A DNA stretch of 64,000 nucleotides from Hamadaea tsunoensis DSM 44101 (GCF_000428945.1 NZ_AUAX01000009.1:248001-312000); one strand, 5' to 3'; numbered from the stretch's first letter, positions 53,416 to 64,000 are shown. A program made the numbers and translations. Notes: generated from the letters alone by a model not told the origin.

Positions 53416-54627
53416 GTGCCCGCGACCCTGCCCGACGGTGAACCCATGCCGCCCACCGGTGAACTCCCCGGTTCGGCCCTCGACGGCGCGGCCGACCGGC
53501 CCTTCGGCGTCTACCTGCACGTGCCGTTCTGCGCCAGCCGGTGCGGGTACTGCGACTTCAACACGTACACGCCGACGGAGTCCGGGCTCGACCAGACCGA
53601 CTACGTGACGGCCGCGCTGGCCGAGATCGCGTTCGCGCGGCGCGTCCTCGGTACCGACCGCCCCGTGCGGACCGTCTTCGTCGGCGGTGGTACGCCGACC
53701 CTGCTGCCGCCCGGTGACCTCGCCCGGCTGCTGGCGGCGATCGACGACGCCTGGGGGCTGGCCCCGGACGCCGAGGTGACCACGGAGGCCAACCCCGAGT
53801 CGGTGAACCCCGCCTCGCTGAAGACTCTGCGGGAAGCGGGGTTCACCCGGATCTCGCTCGGCATGCAGTCGACCGCCCCGCACGTGCTCCGGCTCCTGGA
53901 ACGGCGGCACACTCCGGGCCGGGCCGCCGAAGCCGCCCAGGAAGCCCGCGCGGCGGGATTCGAGCACGTCAACCTCGACCTGATCTACGGCACGCCGGGC
54001 GAGACCGCGGCCGACTTCGACCGGTCGCTCGCCGCCGCGGTAGCCGCAGGAGTCGACCATGTCTCCGCGTACTCCCTGATCGTGGAGGAGGGGACGAGGC
54101 TGGCCGGCCGGGTCCGGCGGGGTGAGGTGCCGATGCCCAGCGACGACGTGGCGGCGGACCGCTACCTGGCCGCGGAGACCGCCCTCGACGCGGCCGGCCT
54201 GCACTGGTACGAGGTGTCGAACTGGGCCGCCGACGACGCGGCGCGCTGTGCCCACAACCTGCTGTACTGGACGGGCGGCGACTGGTGGGGGATCGGCCCC
54301 GGGGCGCACTCGCACGTCGGCGGGGTGCGGTGGTGGAACGTGAAGCGGCCGGCCCACTACGCGAAGCTGATCGCGGAGGGTGTGTCGCCGGGCGCGGGCC
54401 GCGAGCTGCTCACCGGCGAGGACCGCTACGTGGAGGACGTGATGCTGCGCCTGCGGCTGGCGTCCGGGATCGCACTGGCGGACCTGCGGGACGGAGGACC
54501 GCCGGCGGCGCGGACCGCGCTCGCCGACGGACTGCTCGACCCCCATGAGTACGCAGCCGGCCGCGCCGTGCTCACCTTGCGCGGCCGACTGCTCGCGGAT
54601 GCCGTGATCCGCGACCTGCTTACTTGA
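53416..54627 (+). CDS. hemW: Radical SAM heme chaperone HemW
   Basis: The GTG at 53416 gives 403 residues with YLHVPFCASRCGYCDFNTY; the three cysteines (CxxxCxxC) hold the 4Fe-4S cluster. FVGGGTPTLLP, TTEANPES and LGMQS are the usual SAM-binding strands. It is the HemN-like protein without the second SAM site, now known as HemW, which inserts heme into proteins. Its place after lepA, before hrcA, is conserved. Its 3' end overlaps the convergent DUF4870 gene by 8 nt. Confidence 0.92.
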   Translation: MPATLPDGEPMPPTGELPGSALDGAADRPFGVYLHVPFCASRCGYCDFNTYTPTESGLDQTDYVTAALAEIAFARRVLGTDRPVRTVFVGGGTPTLLPPGDLARLLAAIDDAWGLAPDAEVTTEANPESVNPASLKTLREAGFTRISLGMQSTAPHVLRLLERRHTPGRAAEAAQEARAAGFEHVNLDLIYGTPGETAADFDRSLAAAVAAGVDHVSAYSLIVEEGTRLAGRVRRGEVPMPSDDVAADRYLAAETALDAAGLHWYEVSNWAADDAARCAHNLLYWTGGDWWGIGPGAHSHVGGVRWWNVKRPAHYAKLIAEGVSPGAGRELLTGEDRYVEDVMLRLRLASGIALADLRDGGPPAARTALADGLLDPHEYAAGRAVLTLRGRLLADAVIRDLLT

Positions 54628-55102
54628 TCACATTCACCGAGAGCGGGTAGCGGTACAGCACGCCCTCGTTCGCCTTGATACCCGCGATGACACCGAAGAT
54701 CGCGGCGATGATGATCGCGATCGGCAGCGTCAGGAAGCCGATGAACGCGCAGAAGAGCACGTAGCTCAGCACCGCGACGACGGTCCACAGGCCCTGGAAG
54801 TTCAGGGCCGCGACGGCGTGCGCCCGGACGGTCGGCGACTCGTTGCCCTTGACGAGCATCGCGACCAGCGGCGGCACCCAGCCGAGCCAGCCACCGGAGA
54901 TGACTGCCGCGGCCGCGCCACCGATGTGAGCGACCAGCGCCCACGTCTTCTCTTCCTGGCTGGCGTAGCCGGCGGGCGCGACCTGGCCGGTGACCGGCGC
55001 CTGCGCGTAGCCGCCCGGCGGGGGCGGCGGCGGTGCGTCGAACTGAGGGGCGGCCGGCGGCTCGGGCTCGGACGACCCCGGCGGGGTGGGGGTTTCACTC
55101 AT
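54620..55102 (-). CDS. DUF4870 membrane protein
   Basis: The ATG at 55102 gives 160 residues. A Pro-rich cytoplasmic start (about 1-45) is followed by KTWALVAHIGGAAAAVISGG and four helices in the DUF4870/Tic20-like arrangement (AHAVAALNFQ, then two closely spaced helices) and VLYRYPLSVNVIK. The family has no firm function; roles in membrane insertion or stress are suggested. An upstream ATG would add an unrelated leader. Confidence 0.85.
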   Translation of the reverse strand: MSETPTPPGSSEPEPPAAPQFDAPPPPPPGGYAQAPVTGQVAPAGYASQEEKTWALVAHIGGAAAAVISGGWLGWVPPLVAMLVKGNESPTVRAHAVAALNFQGLWTVVAVLSYVLFCAFIGFLTLPIAIIIAAIFGVIAGIKANEGVLYRYPLSVNVIK

Positions 55103-55280
55103 GCGCGACACGGTAAGCCTACGGATCAATACGCGCCAGAGGACACACCCGAGCGGATGCCGGGATATTCCCGACGCACACGCCCATGGCCTGCGGTTCT
55201 TCACACCACGGTCGAGTGGTGATCGGCCGAACGCCTGACCGACATCGGCTCCTTCGACGAGGCGCCGGTGAAACTGTAGA

Positions 55281-55307
55281 CTGGCACTCCCCGGTCCCGA
55301 GTGCCAA
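55281..55307 (+). promoter_or_regulatory. CIRCE element of hrcA
   Basis: CTGGCACTC and GAGTGCCAA are separated by exactly 9 bp, the CIRCE operator bound by HrcA. It lies about 85 bp before the hrcA start with a TAGACT -10-like stretch just ahead, so hrcA-dnaJ should be self-repressed and heat-induced. Confidence 0.9.
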
Positions 55308-55392
55308 ACTTGCCCAAGCCGGGCAGGTCCGGCCGGGGTTCGCCCCGGATCGGACCGGCGGGGAAGACGGCGGCGAGGATGGGAGGTGCGCG

Positions 55393-56412
55393 GTGGCGCT
55401 GGACGATCGCAAACTGGACGTGCTGCGCGCCATCGTCGAGGACTACGTCGCCACCCAGGAGCCCGTCGGCAGCAAGGCGCTCGTCGAGCGGCACGCCCTC
55501 GGCGTGTCGCCGGCCACGGTCCGCAACGACATGGCCGTGCTGGAGGAGGAGGGCTACATCCGCCAGCCGCACACCAGCGCGGGGCGGGTGCCCACCGACG
55601 CCGGCTACCGGCTGTTCGTCGACCGGCTTTCCAAGATCAAGCCGCTCTCGCCGGCCGAGCGCCGGGCGATCGAGCGCTTCCTGCTCGGCGCGGTCGACCT
55701 CGACGACGTGGTGCATCGCACGGTCCGGCTGCTCGCGCAGCTGACCCGGCAGGTCGCCGTCGTGCAGTACCCGTCGCTGACCCGGTCCTCGGTGCGCCAC
55801 CTCGAACTCGTGCCGCTGTCGACCACCCGGCTCATGCTGGTGATGATCACCGACACCGGCCGGGTCGAGCAGCGGCAGGTCGACATACCGGGCACGCTGC
55901 CGGCCGACGACGTGCTGGAGCTGCGCCGGCTGCTCAACAGCAAGCTGGCCGGCGAGCGGCTCGCGAATACGCCGCCGCTGGTCCAGGCCCTGGTGGACGA
56001 GGCCACCGAGGAGCTGCGCCCGGCGATGACGACGCTGGCCACCGTGCTGCTGGAGACGCTGGCCGACCGGCACGACGAGCGGCTGATGCTGGCCGGTACG
56101 GCGAATCTGACCCGGGGCGGTGTGCTGGACTTCGCCGGCTCGCTGCGGCCGGTGCTGGAGGCGCTGGAAGAAGAGGTCATCCTGCTGAAGCTGATCGGCG
56201 AGCAGTCTGACTCGCCGCGCGTACGCATCGGTGACGAGAATGAATTCGTCGATCTGCGTGCCACCTCGGTGGTGACCGCCGGATATGGTCCGGGTGGGCA
56301 GATCGTGGGGGGACTCGGCGTGCTGGGTCCGACGCGGATGGATTATCCGGGCACGATCGCGACGGTCCGGGCGGTCGCCCGGTACGTCGGCGACGTGCTG
56401 GCGCAGAGTTGA
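55393..56412 (+). CDS. hrcA: Heat-inducible transcription repressor HrcA
   Basis: The GTG at 55393 gives 339 residues. The N-terminal winged HTH ([39 protein letters not shown]) and [14 protein letters not shown] are diagnostic of HrcA, followed by a GAF-like domain with a helical insert. It represses chaperone genes by binding CIRCE, with GroEL assisting folding of active HrcA. The CIRCE site upstream and dnaJ 17 nt downstream form the expected unit. Confidence 0.97.
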   Translation: MALDDRKLDVLRAIVEDYVATQEPVGSKALVERHALGVSPATVRNDMAVLEEEGYIRQPHTSAGRVPTDAGYRLFVDRLSKIKPLSPAERRAIERFLLGAVDLDDVVHRTVRLLAQLTRQVAVVQYPSLTRSSVRHLELVPLSTTRLMLVMITDTGRVEQRQVDIPGTLPADDVLELRRLLNSKLAGERLANTPPLVQALVDEATEELRPAMTTLATVLLETLADRHDERLMLAGTANLTRGGVLDFAGSLRPVLEALEEEVILLKLIGEQSDSPRVRIGDENEFVDLRATSVVTAGYGPGGQIVGGLGVLGPTRMDYPGTIATVRAVARYVGDVLAQS

Positions 56413-56429
56413 GACTGACAGAGGATCAC

Positions 56430-57557
56430 GTGGCCAAGGACTACTACGGCATTCTCGGGGTTCCCCGGGACGCCACGGCGGACGACATCAAGCGCGCCTA
56501 TCGCAAGCTGGCGCGCCAATACCACCCCGACGTCAACCCGGACCCGGACGCGCAAGAGAAGTTCAAGGACATCAACGCCGCGTACGAGGTCCTCTCGGAC
56601 GATCAGAAGCGGCAGATCGTCGACCTCGGCGGCGACCCGCTCGCCCCGGGCGGCGGCGGGATGGGTCCGGGCGGCGCGGGCGGGCCCTTCGTCGGGTTCC
56701 AGGACATCATGGACGCCTTCTTCGGCGGCACGACCGCACGGGGACCGCGGCCGCGCGTACGCCCGGGGGCCGACGCGATCATCCGGCTCGACCTCGAGCT
56801 GCAGGAGACCGCGTTCGGCGTCGAGGCGCCGCTGACCGTGGACACGGCGGTGCTCTGCTCGACGTGTTCCGGCGCCGGCACCGCACCCGGCACGCACCCG
56901 CAGACCTGCGACATCTGCCACGGCAAGGGCGAGGTCCAGTCGGTCCAGCGCACCTTCCTCGGCCAGGTCGTCTCGGCCCGCCCGTGCTCGGCGTGCCAGG
57001 GCTACGGCACCACCATCCCGCACCCGTGCGCGACGTGCGGCGGCGAGGGCCGGGTGCGTACGCGCCGGACGCTGACCGTCAAGATCCCGGCGGGTGTCGA
57101 GGACGGCATGCGCATCCGCCTGGCCCAGCAGGGCGAGGTCGGCCCCGGCGGCGGCCAGCCCGGCGACCTGTACGTCGAGATCCACGAGCGGCCGCACGAC
57201 GTCTTCGCCCGCAAGGGCAACGACCTGCACTGCAAGGTGACCGTCCCGATGACGGCGGCGGCTCTGGGCACCCGGCTGACCATCAAGACCCTCGACACCG
57301 AGGAGCAGGTCGACGTCAAGGCCGGCACCCAGCCCGGCGCCACGATCCGGATCAAGGGCCGGGGCGTACCGCACCTGCGCGGGACGGCTCGCGGTGACCT
57401 GTTCGTGCACCTGGACGTGCGTACGCCGACCAAGCTCGACGCCGATCAGGAGCGCATGCTGCGCGAGTTCGCCAAGACGCGCGGCGAGGAGATGGCGGAG
57501 CTGGCCAAGCAGGGCGGCTTCTTCAACAGCCTCCGCAACGCCTTCAACGGCCACTGA
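56430..57557 (+). CDS. dnaJ: Chaperone DnaJ (second type, DnaJ2-like)
   Basis: The GTG at 56430 gives 375 residues: J domain with [17 protein letters not shown] and the HPD triad in QYHPDVNP, a G-rich stretch (FGG near 95), a zinc-binding domain with four CxxCxGxG-type motifs ([32 protein letters not shown]), and a C-terminal substrate domain. It stimulates DnaK. Lack of a dnaK-grpE context and linkage to hrcA mark it as the second DnaJ of Actinobacteria. Confidence 0.96.
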   Translation: MAKDYYGILGVPRDATADDIKRAYRKLARQYHPDVNPDPDAQEKFKDINAAYEVLSDDQKRQIVDLGGDPLAPGGGGMGPGGAGGPFVGFQDIMDAFFGGTTARGPRPRVRPGADAIIRLDLELQETAFGVEAPLTVDTAVLCSTCSGAGTAPGTHPQTCDICHGKGEVQSVQRTFLGQVVSARPCSACQGYGTTIPHPCATCGGEGRVRTRRTLTVKIPAGVEDGMRIRLAQQGEVGPGGGQPGDLYVEIHERPHDVFARKGNDLHCKVTVPMTAAALGTRLTIKTLDTEEQVDVKAGTQPGATIRIKGRGVPHLRGTARGDLFVHLDVRTPTKLDADQERMLREFAKTRGEEMAELAKQGGFFNSLRNAFNGH

Positions 57558-57569
57558 GTTGTTCCGTCC

Positions 57570-58295
57570 GTGAGCAGGCCGCTGTTTCTGGTCGACGCCC
57601 TGCCCGGCGTCGGCCCGTTCGTCCTGGACGGTCCCGAGGGGCATCACGCCGCCGATGTGCAGCGGGTGCGCCCGGGATCGGAGCTGCTGCTGAGTGACGG
57701 TGCCGGCGGTGTCGCCACCGCCACCGTCGCCGGTGCCGGCAAGGGCCGCCTCGACCTCGCGGTCACCACGTCGGCCCGGCTCGACCCGCCGTCGCCGCGG
57801 CTCGTCGTCGCGCAGGGCATCGCCAAGGGCGACCGGGGCGAACTCGCCGTCCAGGCCATGACCGAGGCGGGCGTCGACGAGATCCTGCCGTGGGCGGCCT
57901 CGCGCAGCGTCGTCCAGTGGCGTGCCGAGCGCGGCCACAAGTCCCGCGAGAAATGGGCGGCCACCGCGCGTGAGGCGGCCAAGCAGGCCCGCCGGCCGTT
58001 CGTCCCGGCCGTGGGCGGCGACCCCGACGTCTCCACCAGGGCGCTGTGCGCGCGGGCCGCCGGCGCCTTCGTCCTGCACGAGGAGGCGGATGTACGCCTG
58101 TCGCAGGCGACCCTGCCGGCTGCCGGCGACCTCCTGCTCGTCATCGGTCCCGAGGGCGGCATCTCCGACGAGGAGCTGGCCGCTCTCGTCGCGGCCGGCG
58201 CCCTCCCGGTACGCCTCGGCGAGGAAGTCCTGCGTACGTCGACGGCCGGAGTGGCGGCGATCAGCGTTCTCAATGTCCGCCTGGGACGTTGGTAG
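57570..58295 (+). CDS. rsmE: 16S rRNA (uracil-1498-N3)-methyltransferase
   Basis: The GTG at 57570 gives 241 residues. An N-terminal PUA-like domain (GHHAADVQRVRPGSEL) is followed by a SPOUT methyltransferase domain with VVAQGIAKGDRGE, TEAGVDEILPWAASRSVV and the knot motifs VIGPEGGISDEE and LGEEVLRTSTAGVAA. It methylates U1498 of 16S rRNA using SAM. It lies 12 nt after dnaJ, a common pairing. Confidence 0.95.
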   Translation: MSRPLFLVDALPGVGPFVLDGPEGHHAADVQRVRPGSELLLSDGAGGVATATVAGAGKGRLDLAVTTSARLDPPSPRLVVAQGIAKGDRGELAVQAMTEAGVDEILPWAASRSVVQWRAERGHKSREKWAATAREAAKQARRPFVPAVGGDPDVSTRALCARAAGAFVLHEEADVRLSQATLPAAGDLLLVIGPEGGISDEELAALVAAGALPVRLGEEVLRTSTAGVAAISVLNVRLGRW

Positions 58296-58306
58296 ATTCC
58301 TTCTCC

Positions 58307-58654
58307 GTGACCGACTGCTTGTTCTGCCGGATCGTCGCGGGCGAGATCCCGTCGACCAGGGTCCACGAAACCGACGACGTGCTGGCCTTCCGCGACATCA
58401 ACCCGAAGGCGCCCGTGCACGTGCTGGTGATCCCGAAGGCGCACCACGACGACGTCGCGGCGATGGCGGCCGCCGACCCGGGGCTGGCCGGCGCGGTGCT
58501 GGCCGTGGCCGGTGCGGTGGCGGCCGCCGAGGGCCTGGCGGAATCCGGATTCCGCGTCCTGTTCAACACCGGACCGGACAGCGGGATGGAAGTCGCCCAC
58601 GCGCACGCCCACGTCTTGGGCGGACGACCGCTGGGGGCTATGGTCGGCCGGTGA
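58307..58654 (+). CDS. HIT-family nucleotide hydrolase (HinT-like)
   Basis: The GTG at 58307 gives 115 residues. CLFCRIVAGEIPS at the start, AFRDINPKAPVHVLVIPK, and the histidine triad AHAHAHVLGG are the HinT pattern. Such proteins hydrolyse adenosine 5'-phosphoramidates and related nucleotide adducts. The stop overlaps the next gene's GTG by 4 nt. The two cysteines of CLFC probably bind zinc. Confidence 0.93.
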   Translation: MTDCLFCRIVAGEIPSTRVHETDDVLAFRDINPKAPVHVLVIPKAHHDDVAAMAAADPGLAGAVLAVAGAVAAAEGLAESGFRVLFNTGPDSGMEVAHAHAHVLGGRPLGAMVGR

Positions 58655-60000
58655 TCGACTCTCGCCGCCGCAGCGTCCAGACCCTCCAGGCCACCGCCCG
58701 GATTCCCGCCGTCACGGTCGCCGTACGCCGCAACGACCGTCCCCTGTGGACGTGTGAGATCGGCGAATCCGGTACGCCGACCCCGCTGTCCGCCGAGTCG
58801 CGGCTGCGCATCGGCTCGGTGACGAAGACGTTCACGGCCGTCCTGGTGCTCCAGGCGCGGGACGCCGGCCTGCTGGACCTCGACGACCCGATCGGCAAGC
58901 ACCTGGGCCTGCCGCTGCACGGCGAGCTGACCGTCCGGCGGCTGCTGTCGCACACGTCCGGCCTGCAGCGGGAGCCGCACGGCGACGTGTGGGACACGCT
59001 CGCCGTCCCGGGGCTGGAGCGGTTCCTCGCCGACGTGGCCGACGCCGAGGCGCTCTACCCGCAGTCCCGGCGGTTCCACTACTCCAACCTCGCGTACGCG
59101 CTGCTCGGCCAGCTGGTCGCCAAGCTGCACGACGCCACCTGGGCCGAGCTGCTGGCCGACAAGATCGCGAAGCCGCTCGGGTTCGTGCGTACCGGGCCGG
59201 AACGGGACGAGCTGAGCACTCTGGGATATCTGGTCGACCCGTACTCCGACCACGCCCGGGTGGAGCCGCCGACCGACTTCGGCGTGTTCGGGCCGGCCGC
59301 ACAGCTCTGGTCCACCGCCGCGGAGATGGCCACGTGGGGCGCCTTCCTCGCCGACCCGGCCTCCATCGACCCGGCCGGCCGGGTGCTCGCCGCCGCGACC
59401 CTGGAGGAGATGCGCTGGCCGCTGACCCCGCGGGACGAGGCCGTCTGGACGTCGAGCCTCGGACTCGGGCTGATGGTGTGGCCGCGGGCGGAACGCGTAC
59501 TGCATGTCGGGCACAGCGGAGCGATGCCGGGCTTCCTCGCCCAGGTCTGCGGGCGTACCGGGGGACCGGGCAACCCCGGCGGCGTCGGCGCGGCCGTGCT
59601 CGCCGCGTCGGGTACCGCGGACGCGATCTTCCCGTTCCTGCACGAACTGATCGACCAGGCCCTACGCGACGATCCGATGGACATCGCGCCCTGGACGCCC
59701 GCCGCGCCGGCCCCGGACGGTCTGCGTACGGTGCTCGGACGCTGGTGGGGTGAGGGCTCCGAGTACGTCTTCCGGTGGGAGCGCGGGCACCTGTGCGCCC
59801 GCGGCGCCGAGGAGTCGCCGGACGCGCCCGCGGCGGTCTTCGCACCGACGGACGAACCGGATGTCCTGCGCGGAATCTCCGGCCGCGAGGTGGGCGAGAA
59901 GCTGCGCCTGCACCGCGACGCGGCGGGCGTCGTCACGCGGATGCACTGGGCGACCTACCGGTTCACCCGCCACCAGGAAACCTTCGACGGCCAGCCCTAG
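58651..60000 (+). CDS. Serine hydrolase of the beta-lactamase/PBP4* family
   Basis: The GTG at 58651 gives 449 residues without a signal peptide. The catalytic motifs are SVTK (SxxK, about residue 55), YSN (about 147) and HSG (in HVGHSGAMPG, in place of KTG). LLSHTSGLQREP is typical of class C/esterase VIII-type enzymes. It may be a cytoplasmic esterase or D-amino-acid peptidase; beta-lactam resistance is unlikely given the lack of export. A C-terminal domain (about 345-449) is extra. It is coupled to the HIT gene. Confidence 0.88.
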   Translation: MIDSRRRSVQTLQATARIPAVTVAVRRNDRPLWTCEIGESGTPTPLSAESRLRIGSVTKTFTAVLVLQARDAGLLDLDDPIGKHLGLPLHGELTVRRLLSHTSGLQREPHGDVWDTLAVPGLERFLADVADAEALYPQSRRFHYSNLAYALLGQLVAKLHDATWAELLADKIAKPLGFVRTGPERDELSTLGYLVDPYSDHARVEPPTDFGVFGPAAQLWSTAAEMATWGAFLADPASIDPAGRVLAAATLEEMRWPLTPRDEAVWTSSLGLGLMVWPRAERVLHVGHSGAMPGFLAQVCGRTGGPGNPGGVGAAVLAASGTADAIFPFLHELIDQALRDDPMDIAPWTPAAPAPDGLRTVLGRWWGEGSEYVFRWERGHLCARGAEESPDAPAAVFAPTDEPDVLRGISGREVGEKLRLHRDAAGVVTRMHWATYRFTRHQETFDGQP

Positions 60001-60019
60001 GGCACCTTTTCGCCGCCAA

Positions 60020-60094
60020 GATCCCGTTTGGATCAGGGAAATCACCCGAATCATGGGCCAAGATTCGGGTGGCAACCGTGATCCAAGCGGGATC
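60020..60094. repeat. 75-nt hairpin element, copy 5
   Basis: It starts 20 bp after the serine hydrolase stop and ends 133 bp before phoH. One outer pair is T-G, and the mid-arm block has A-A, A-A and A-C oppositions. Confidence 0.9.
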
Positions 60095-60227
60095 TTGGGG
60101 CGCGCGAGGTCCGCGAAGATCAACAGCGAATAACGGTGGCGGGCGACGGTAACATTGAGCACGCCGCCCGGAACAAGATCCGGACGCCAGCAGAGGGAGC
60201 AGGTGCATCAGGCCAGCCGGCCGGCCC

Positions 60228-61292
<1,065 letters not shown>

Positions 61293-61344
61293 CGAACGTC
61301 GTCGCGACCGCCCGGCGTCGGCGGCCGCGACGGCACGAGGGAAA

Positions 61345-61875
61345 ATGAGCGACATGTCCATCGAGATCGCCAATGAGTCCGGTGTCGACGTCGACGCCGA
61401 CGAGATCGTCGCCGTCGCCCGCCACGCCCTCGACGAGATGGGCGTCAACCCGCTCGCCGAGCTGTCGGTGCTGCTGGTCGACGTCGACTACATGACCGAG
61501 CTGAACCATCGCTGGATGGGCGGCGACGGCCCGACCGACGTGCTCGCGTTCCCGATGGACGAGGAGACGATCGATCACGGCCCGGCCGACGGCCGGGCCG
61601 AGCCCGCCCTGCTCGGCGACATCGTGCTGTGCCCGGAGGTCGCCTCCCGGCAGGCGACCCAGTTCGGCTCCGACGACCCGCGCATGCGGCTGCCCGGCGC
61701 ACCCGAGCCGGTCCCGTCGCCCGACTACACCATCGGCAACGAACTGCAGATGCTGACCGTTCACGGCGTACTGCATCTGCTGGGCTTCGATCACGCGGAG
61801 CCGGAGGAGGAGAAGGAGATGTTCGGCCTGCAGTCCAAGCTGCTGTCGAGCTGGCGGGGGCGCGCCGCCGGATGA
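61345..61875 (+). CDS. ybeY: Endoribonuclease YbeY
   Basis: The 176-residue protein has the zinc motif [11 protein letters not shown] (HxxxHxxxxxH), [23 protein letters not shown] and ELQMLTVHG, all diagnostic. It is a single-strand endoribonuclease needed for 16S rRNA 3'-end maturation. Either ATG at 61345 or 61354 may be used. The stop overlaps the next start (ATGA). Confidence 0.96.
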   Translation: MSDMSIEIANESGVDVDADEIVAVARHALDEMGVNPLAELSVLLVDVDYMTELNHRWMGGDGPTDVLAFPMDEETIDHGPADGRAEPALLGDIVLCPEVASRQATQFGSDDPRMRLPGAPEPVPSPDYTIGNELQMLTVHGVLHLLGFDHAEPEEEKEMFGLQSKLLSSWRGRAAG

Positions 61876-63137
61876 GCGACGGACCGCTGCTGTGGACGGC
61901 GGCCGCACTCGTGGTCGTCGCCGGTTTCATCGCCATGACCGAGGCCGCCCTCAGCGCCGTGTCCCCGGCCCGCGCCGGTGAGATGGCCAAGGAGGGCGAA
62001 CGCGGGGCCGCGACATTGCAGGTCCTCGCCACCGACGTCGTACGCCACCTGAACCTGCTGCTCCTGCTGCGGATGGCCTGCGAGCTGACCGCGACGGTGA
62101 TGGTCACGCTGGTCGCGGTGGACTCCTTCACCACCGGGTGGGGTGCGCTGTTCACGGCGCTCGTGATGACCGTGATCTTCTTCGTCGTCGTGGGCGTCGC
62201 GCCCAGGACGATCGGCCGCCAGTACCCCTACCGCGTCGGCCGGTACGCCGCGCCGGTGGTGCTCTGGCTCAGCCGCGCGCTCGGCCCGCTGACCCGGCTG
62301 CTCATCGTGCTCGGTAACGTGCTGACGCCCGGCAAGGGGTTCCGCGAGGGTCCTTTCGCGACCCAGGTGGAGCTGCGGGAACTGGTCGACCTCGCCGAGC
62401 AGCGGGGTGTCGTGGAGCACGGCGAGCGCCAGATGATCCACTCCGTCTTCGCGCTCGGCGACACCATCGCCCGCGAGGTCATGGTGCCGCGTACCGAGAT
62501 GGTGTGGATCGAGAGCGGGAAGAGCCTGCGCCAGGCCCTGCAACTCGCGCTGCGCTCCGGCTTCTCCCGGATCCCGGTGATCGGCGAGTCGGTGGACGAC
62601 GTCCTCGGCGTCGCCTATCTGAAGGATCTCGCCCGCTCGCTGACCGGCGGCTACGAGGAGAGCACCACCGTCGCCCGGGTCATGCGCGAGGCCGTCTTCA
62701 TCCCCGAGTCCAAGCCGGTCGACGACCTGCTCTCCGAGATGCAGGCGGCGCGTACGCACATGGCGATCGTGATCGACGAGTACGGTGGCACGGCCGGGCT
62801 GATCGCGATCGAGGACATCCTGGAGGAGATCGTCGGCGAGATCACCGACGAGTACGACGTGGAGCGTCCGCCGATCGAGCACCTCGCGGACGGCGCGGTG
62901 CGCGTCTCGGCCCGCCTGCCGGTGGAGGACCTCGGCGAGATCTTCGACGTCGAGCTGCCCGCCGACGAGGTCGAGACCGTCTCCGGCCTGCTCGCTCAGG
63001 CGCTGGGACGCGTACCGATCCCGGGGGCGAGCGCCAGCGTCGGCGGTCTCACCCTCACCGCGGAGGGCGTCACCGGCCGCCGCAACCGTATCGACACCGT
63101 GCTCGTCACGCCCGAGAAGGAGCTGCAGGATGCCTGA
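61872..63137 (+). CDS. CNNM/CBS-domain membrane protein (CorC/HlyC family)
   Basis: The 421-residue protein has a DUF21 (CNNM) transmembrane domain (about 1-180, three or four helices including [18 protein letters not shown]), a CBS pair ([10 protein letters not shown]..., [23 protein letters not shown]) and a C-terminal CorC_HlyC domain ([13 protein letters not shown]). These proteins are linked to Mg2+ homeostasis. Its place after ybeY and before a CDA-like gene and era is conserved in Actinobacteria. The gene overlaps the next by 8 nt. Confidence 0.93.
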   Translation: MSDGPLLWTAAALVVVAGFIAMTEAALSAVSPARAGEMAKEGERGAATLQVLATDVVRHLNLLLLLRMACELTATVMVTLVAVDSFTTGWGALFTALVMTVIFFVVVGVAPRTIGRQYPYRVGRYAAPVVLWLSRALGPLTRLLIVLGNVLTPGKGFREGPFATQVELRELVDLAEQRGVVEHGERQMIHSVFALGDTIAREVMVPRTEMVWIESGKSLRQALQLALRSGFSRIPVIGESVDDVLGVAYLKDLARSLTGGYEESTTVARVMREAVFIPESKPVDDLLSEMQAARTHMAIVIDEYGGTAGLIAIEDILEEIVGEITDEYDVERPPIEHLADGAVRVSARLPVEDLGEIFDVELPADEVETVSGLLAQALGRVPIPGASASVGGLTLTAEGVTGRRNRIDTVLVTPEKELQDA

Positions 63138-63492
63138 GCTGGCACCGGCCCCGGCCGCACTGTCCGCAGAGGACACCAAGCTGATCACGCTGGCCCGCTC
63201 GGCCCGCGCCCGCGTCGCGGCCCTCGAAGGAGCGGCGGTACGCGACGGCGACGGCCGCACCTACACCGGCGTGACCGTCACCCTGCCCTCGTTCTCGCTG
63301 GGGGCCCTGCAACTGGCGGTGGCCGCGGCGGTGGCGGCCGGCGCGGCGACCCTGGAGGCGGCGGCGCTCGTCACCGAGGCGAGCACCCTCGACGACGCCG
63401 CGGCCCGGGCGGTACGCGACGTCGCCCAGCAGGCCCCGGTGTACCTGTCCGACGCGACCGGTACGCCGTTCGCCGTCTACGCCGCCGAGTAG
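63130..63492 (+). CDS. Degenerate cytidine-deaminase-like protein
   Basis: The 120-residue protein occupies the cdd slot before era and keeps the CDA opening (ITLARSARARVAALEGAAVRDGDGRTYTGVTV). However, the zinc and catalytic motifs are gone: where CDA has the CAE box there is LPSFSLGALQLAVAAAV, and no PCxxC follows. It is therefore unlikely to deaminate cytidine and may be a structural or regulatory remnant. Overlap with the CBS gene indicates coupling. Confidence 0.75.
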   Translation: MPELAPAPAALSAEDTKLITLARSARARVAALEGAAVRDGDGRTYTGVTVTLPSFSLGALQLAVAAAVAAGAATLEAAALVTEASTLDDAAARAVRDVAQQAPVYLSDATGTPFAVYAAE

Positions 63493-63527
63493 AGCCGCCC
63501 AGAATAGGGGCGCTCGGAATAGGGCGC

Positions 63528-64000
63528 TCAGAATCCGAGGCGGCGCAGCAGCTTCGGATCGCGCTGCCACTCCTTGGCGACGCGTACGTGCAGGTCGAGG
63601 TAGACCTTGGTGCCGACCAGGTCCTCGATGTGCGTACGCGCCCGGGCGCCGATCTCCTTCAGCCGGCTGCCGCCCGCCCCGATGACGATCGCCTTCTGGC
63701 TCGGCCGCTCGACGTAGACGTCGGCGAAGATCCGGGTCAGCCGCTCCTCGGGCTGGATCTCCTCGACGAGCACCGCGATGGAGTGGGGGAGCTCGTCGCG
63801 GACGCCTTCCAGGGCGGCTTCGCGGATCATCTCGGCGATCAGCACGTGCTCCGGCTCGTCGGTGAGCATGTCGTCCGGGTAGAGCTGCGGCGACTTCGGC
63901 AGGTAGCCGATCATCACGTCGACGAGGACGTCGAGCTGGTTGTTGCGTACCGCGCTGACGGGCACGACGTCGGCGAAGTCGCCGAGCTGGCTGACCGCGA
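63528..64000 (-). CDS. era: GTPase Era (C-terminal part)
   Basis: Only the C-terminal 157 codons or so are in the window; the GTPase part is off the right edge. Visible are VSAVRNNQLDVLVD (end of the G domain), IGYLPKSPQLYPDD, REAALEGVRDELPHSIAV and the KH domain YVERPSQKAIVIGAGGSRLK, ending LLRRLGF. Era binds the 3' end of 16S rRNA and couples 30S assembly to growth. It is convergent with the CDA-like gene. Confidence 0.95.
   Translation of the reverse strand, partial: AVSQLGDFADVVPVSAVRNNQLDVLVDVMIGYLPKSPQLYPDDMLTDEPEHVLIAEMIREAALEGVRDELPHSIAVLVEEIQPEERLTRIFADVYVERPSQKAIVIGAGGSRLKEIGARARTHIEDLVGTKVYLDLHVRVAKEWQRDPKLLRRLGF

Noticed and set aside
53416-54627. Coproporphyrinogen dehydrogenase (HemN) call
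   Set aside because: Genomic position after lepA and the protein pattern fit HemW, a heme chaperone, rather than the true HemN enzyme.
58651-60000. Beta-lactam resistance gene
   Set aside because: The SxxK/YxN/HSG pattern fits the broad serine-hydrolase group, and there is no export signal, so resistance is not supported.

Overview
The window is GC-rich actinobacterial chromosome, with dense genes, many GTG starts and stop/start overlaps. The order comEA-comEC-holA-rpsT-lepA-hemW-hrcA-dnaJ-rsmE-HIT-phoH-ybeY-CBS-cdd-like-era is typical of filamentous Actinobacteria. A DivIVA protein, DUF4193, a very large NAD-glutamate dehydrogenase, secreted chitinases and chaplin-like surface proteins point to a mycelial, sporulating organism. 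Micromonosporaceae (Actinoplanes-like) is my best guess; it is inferred from gene content and style, not from a marker gene search.

Layout. 1-8.7 kb: a partial surface protein, DivIVA, an acyl-CoA-binding protein, DUF4193, gluconokinase with DUF2203, an anchored secreted protein, an M1 peptidase lipoprotein, an HNH nuclease and a branched-chain-amino-acid-type binding protein. 8.9-9.8 kb: a non-coding island of nested palindromes. 9.8-12.4 kb: kynurenine genes (kynA, kynU) with an Lrp-type regulator. 13-17 kb: an RND exporter and divergent MarR regulator. 17-25 kb: polymer degradation (two GH18 chitinases, a three-CBM25 alpha-amylase) with a Clp-N protein between. 25-37.5 kb: a CPA2 antiporter, a second palindrome island, a SnoaL-fused ECF sigma factor, a GT39 membrane glycosyltransferase, a penicillin-binding lipoprotein and the giant glutamate dehydrogenase. 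37.7-64 kb: the conserved housekeeping block for DNA uptake, replication, translation, heat shock and RNA maturation. It is interrupted at 47.7-53.4 kb by a Nudix protein, two chaplin-like paralogues, a PhyH dioxygenase, a lysozyme-like protein and an enoyl-CoA hydratase.

The most unusual content is of two kinds. First, two adjacent secreted proteins (48276-49400 and 49604-50545) are each built from four copies of a two-cysteine repeat with a period of about 56 residues, resembling enlarged chaplin domains. Both genes carry the same promoter element at the same distance, and it resembles a BldN-type sigma promoter. Second, intergenic DNA holds families of palindromic elements: five hairpins of exactly 75 nt, three of about 76 nt, and two homologous islands of nested inverted repeats. 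Paired base changes in these indicate that structure is maintained.

No tRNA, rRNA, CRISPR array, transposase, integrase or prophage gene was recognised.
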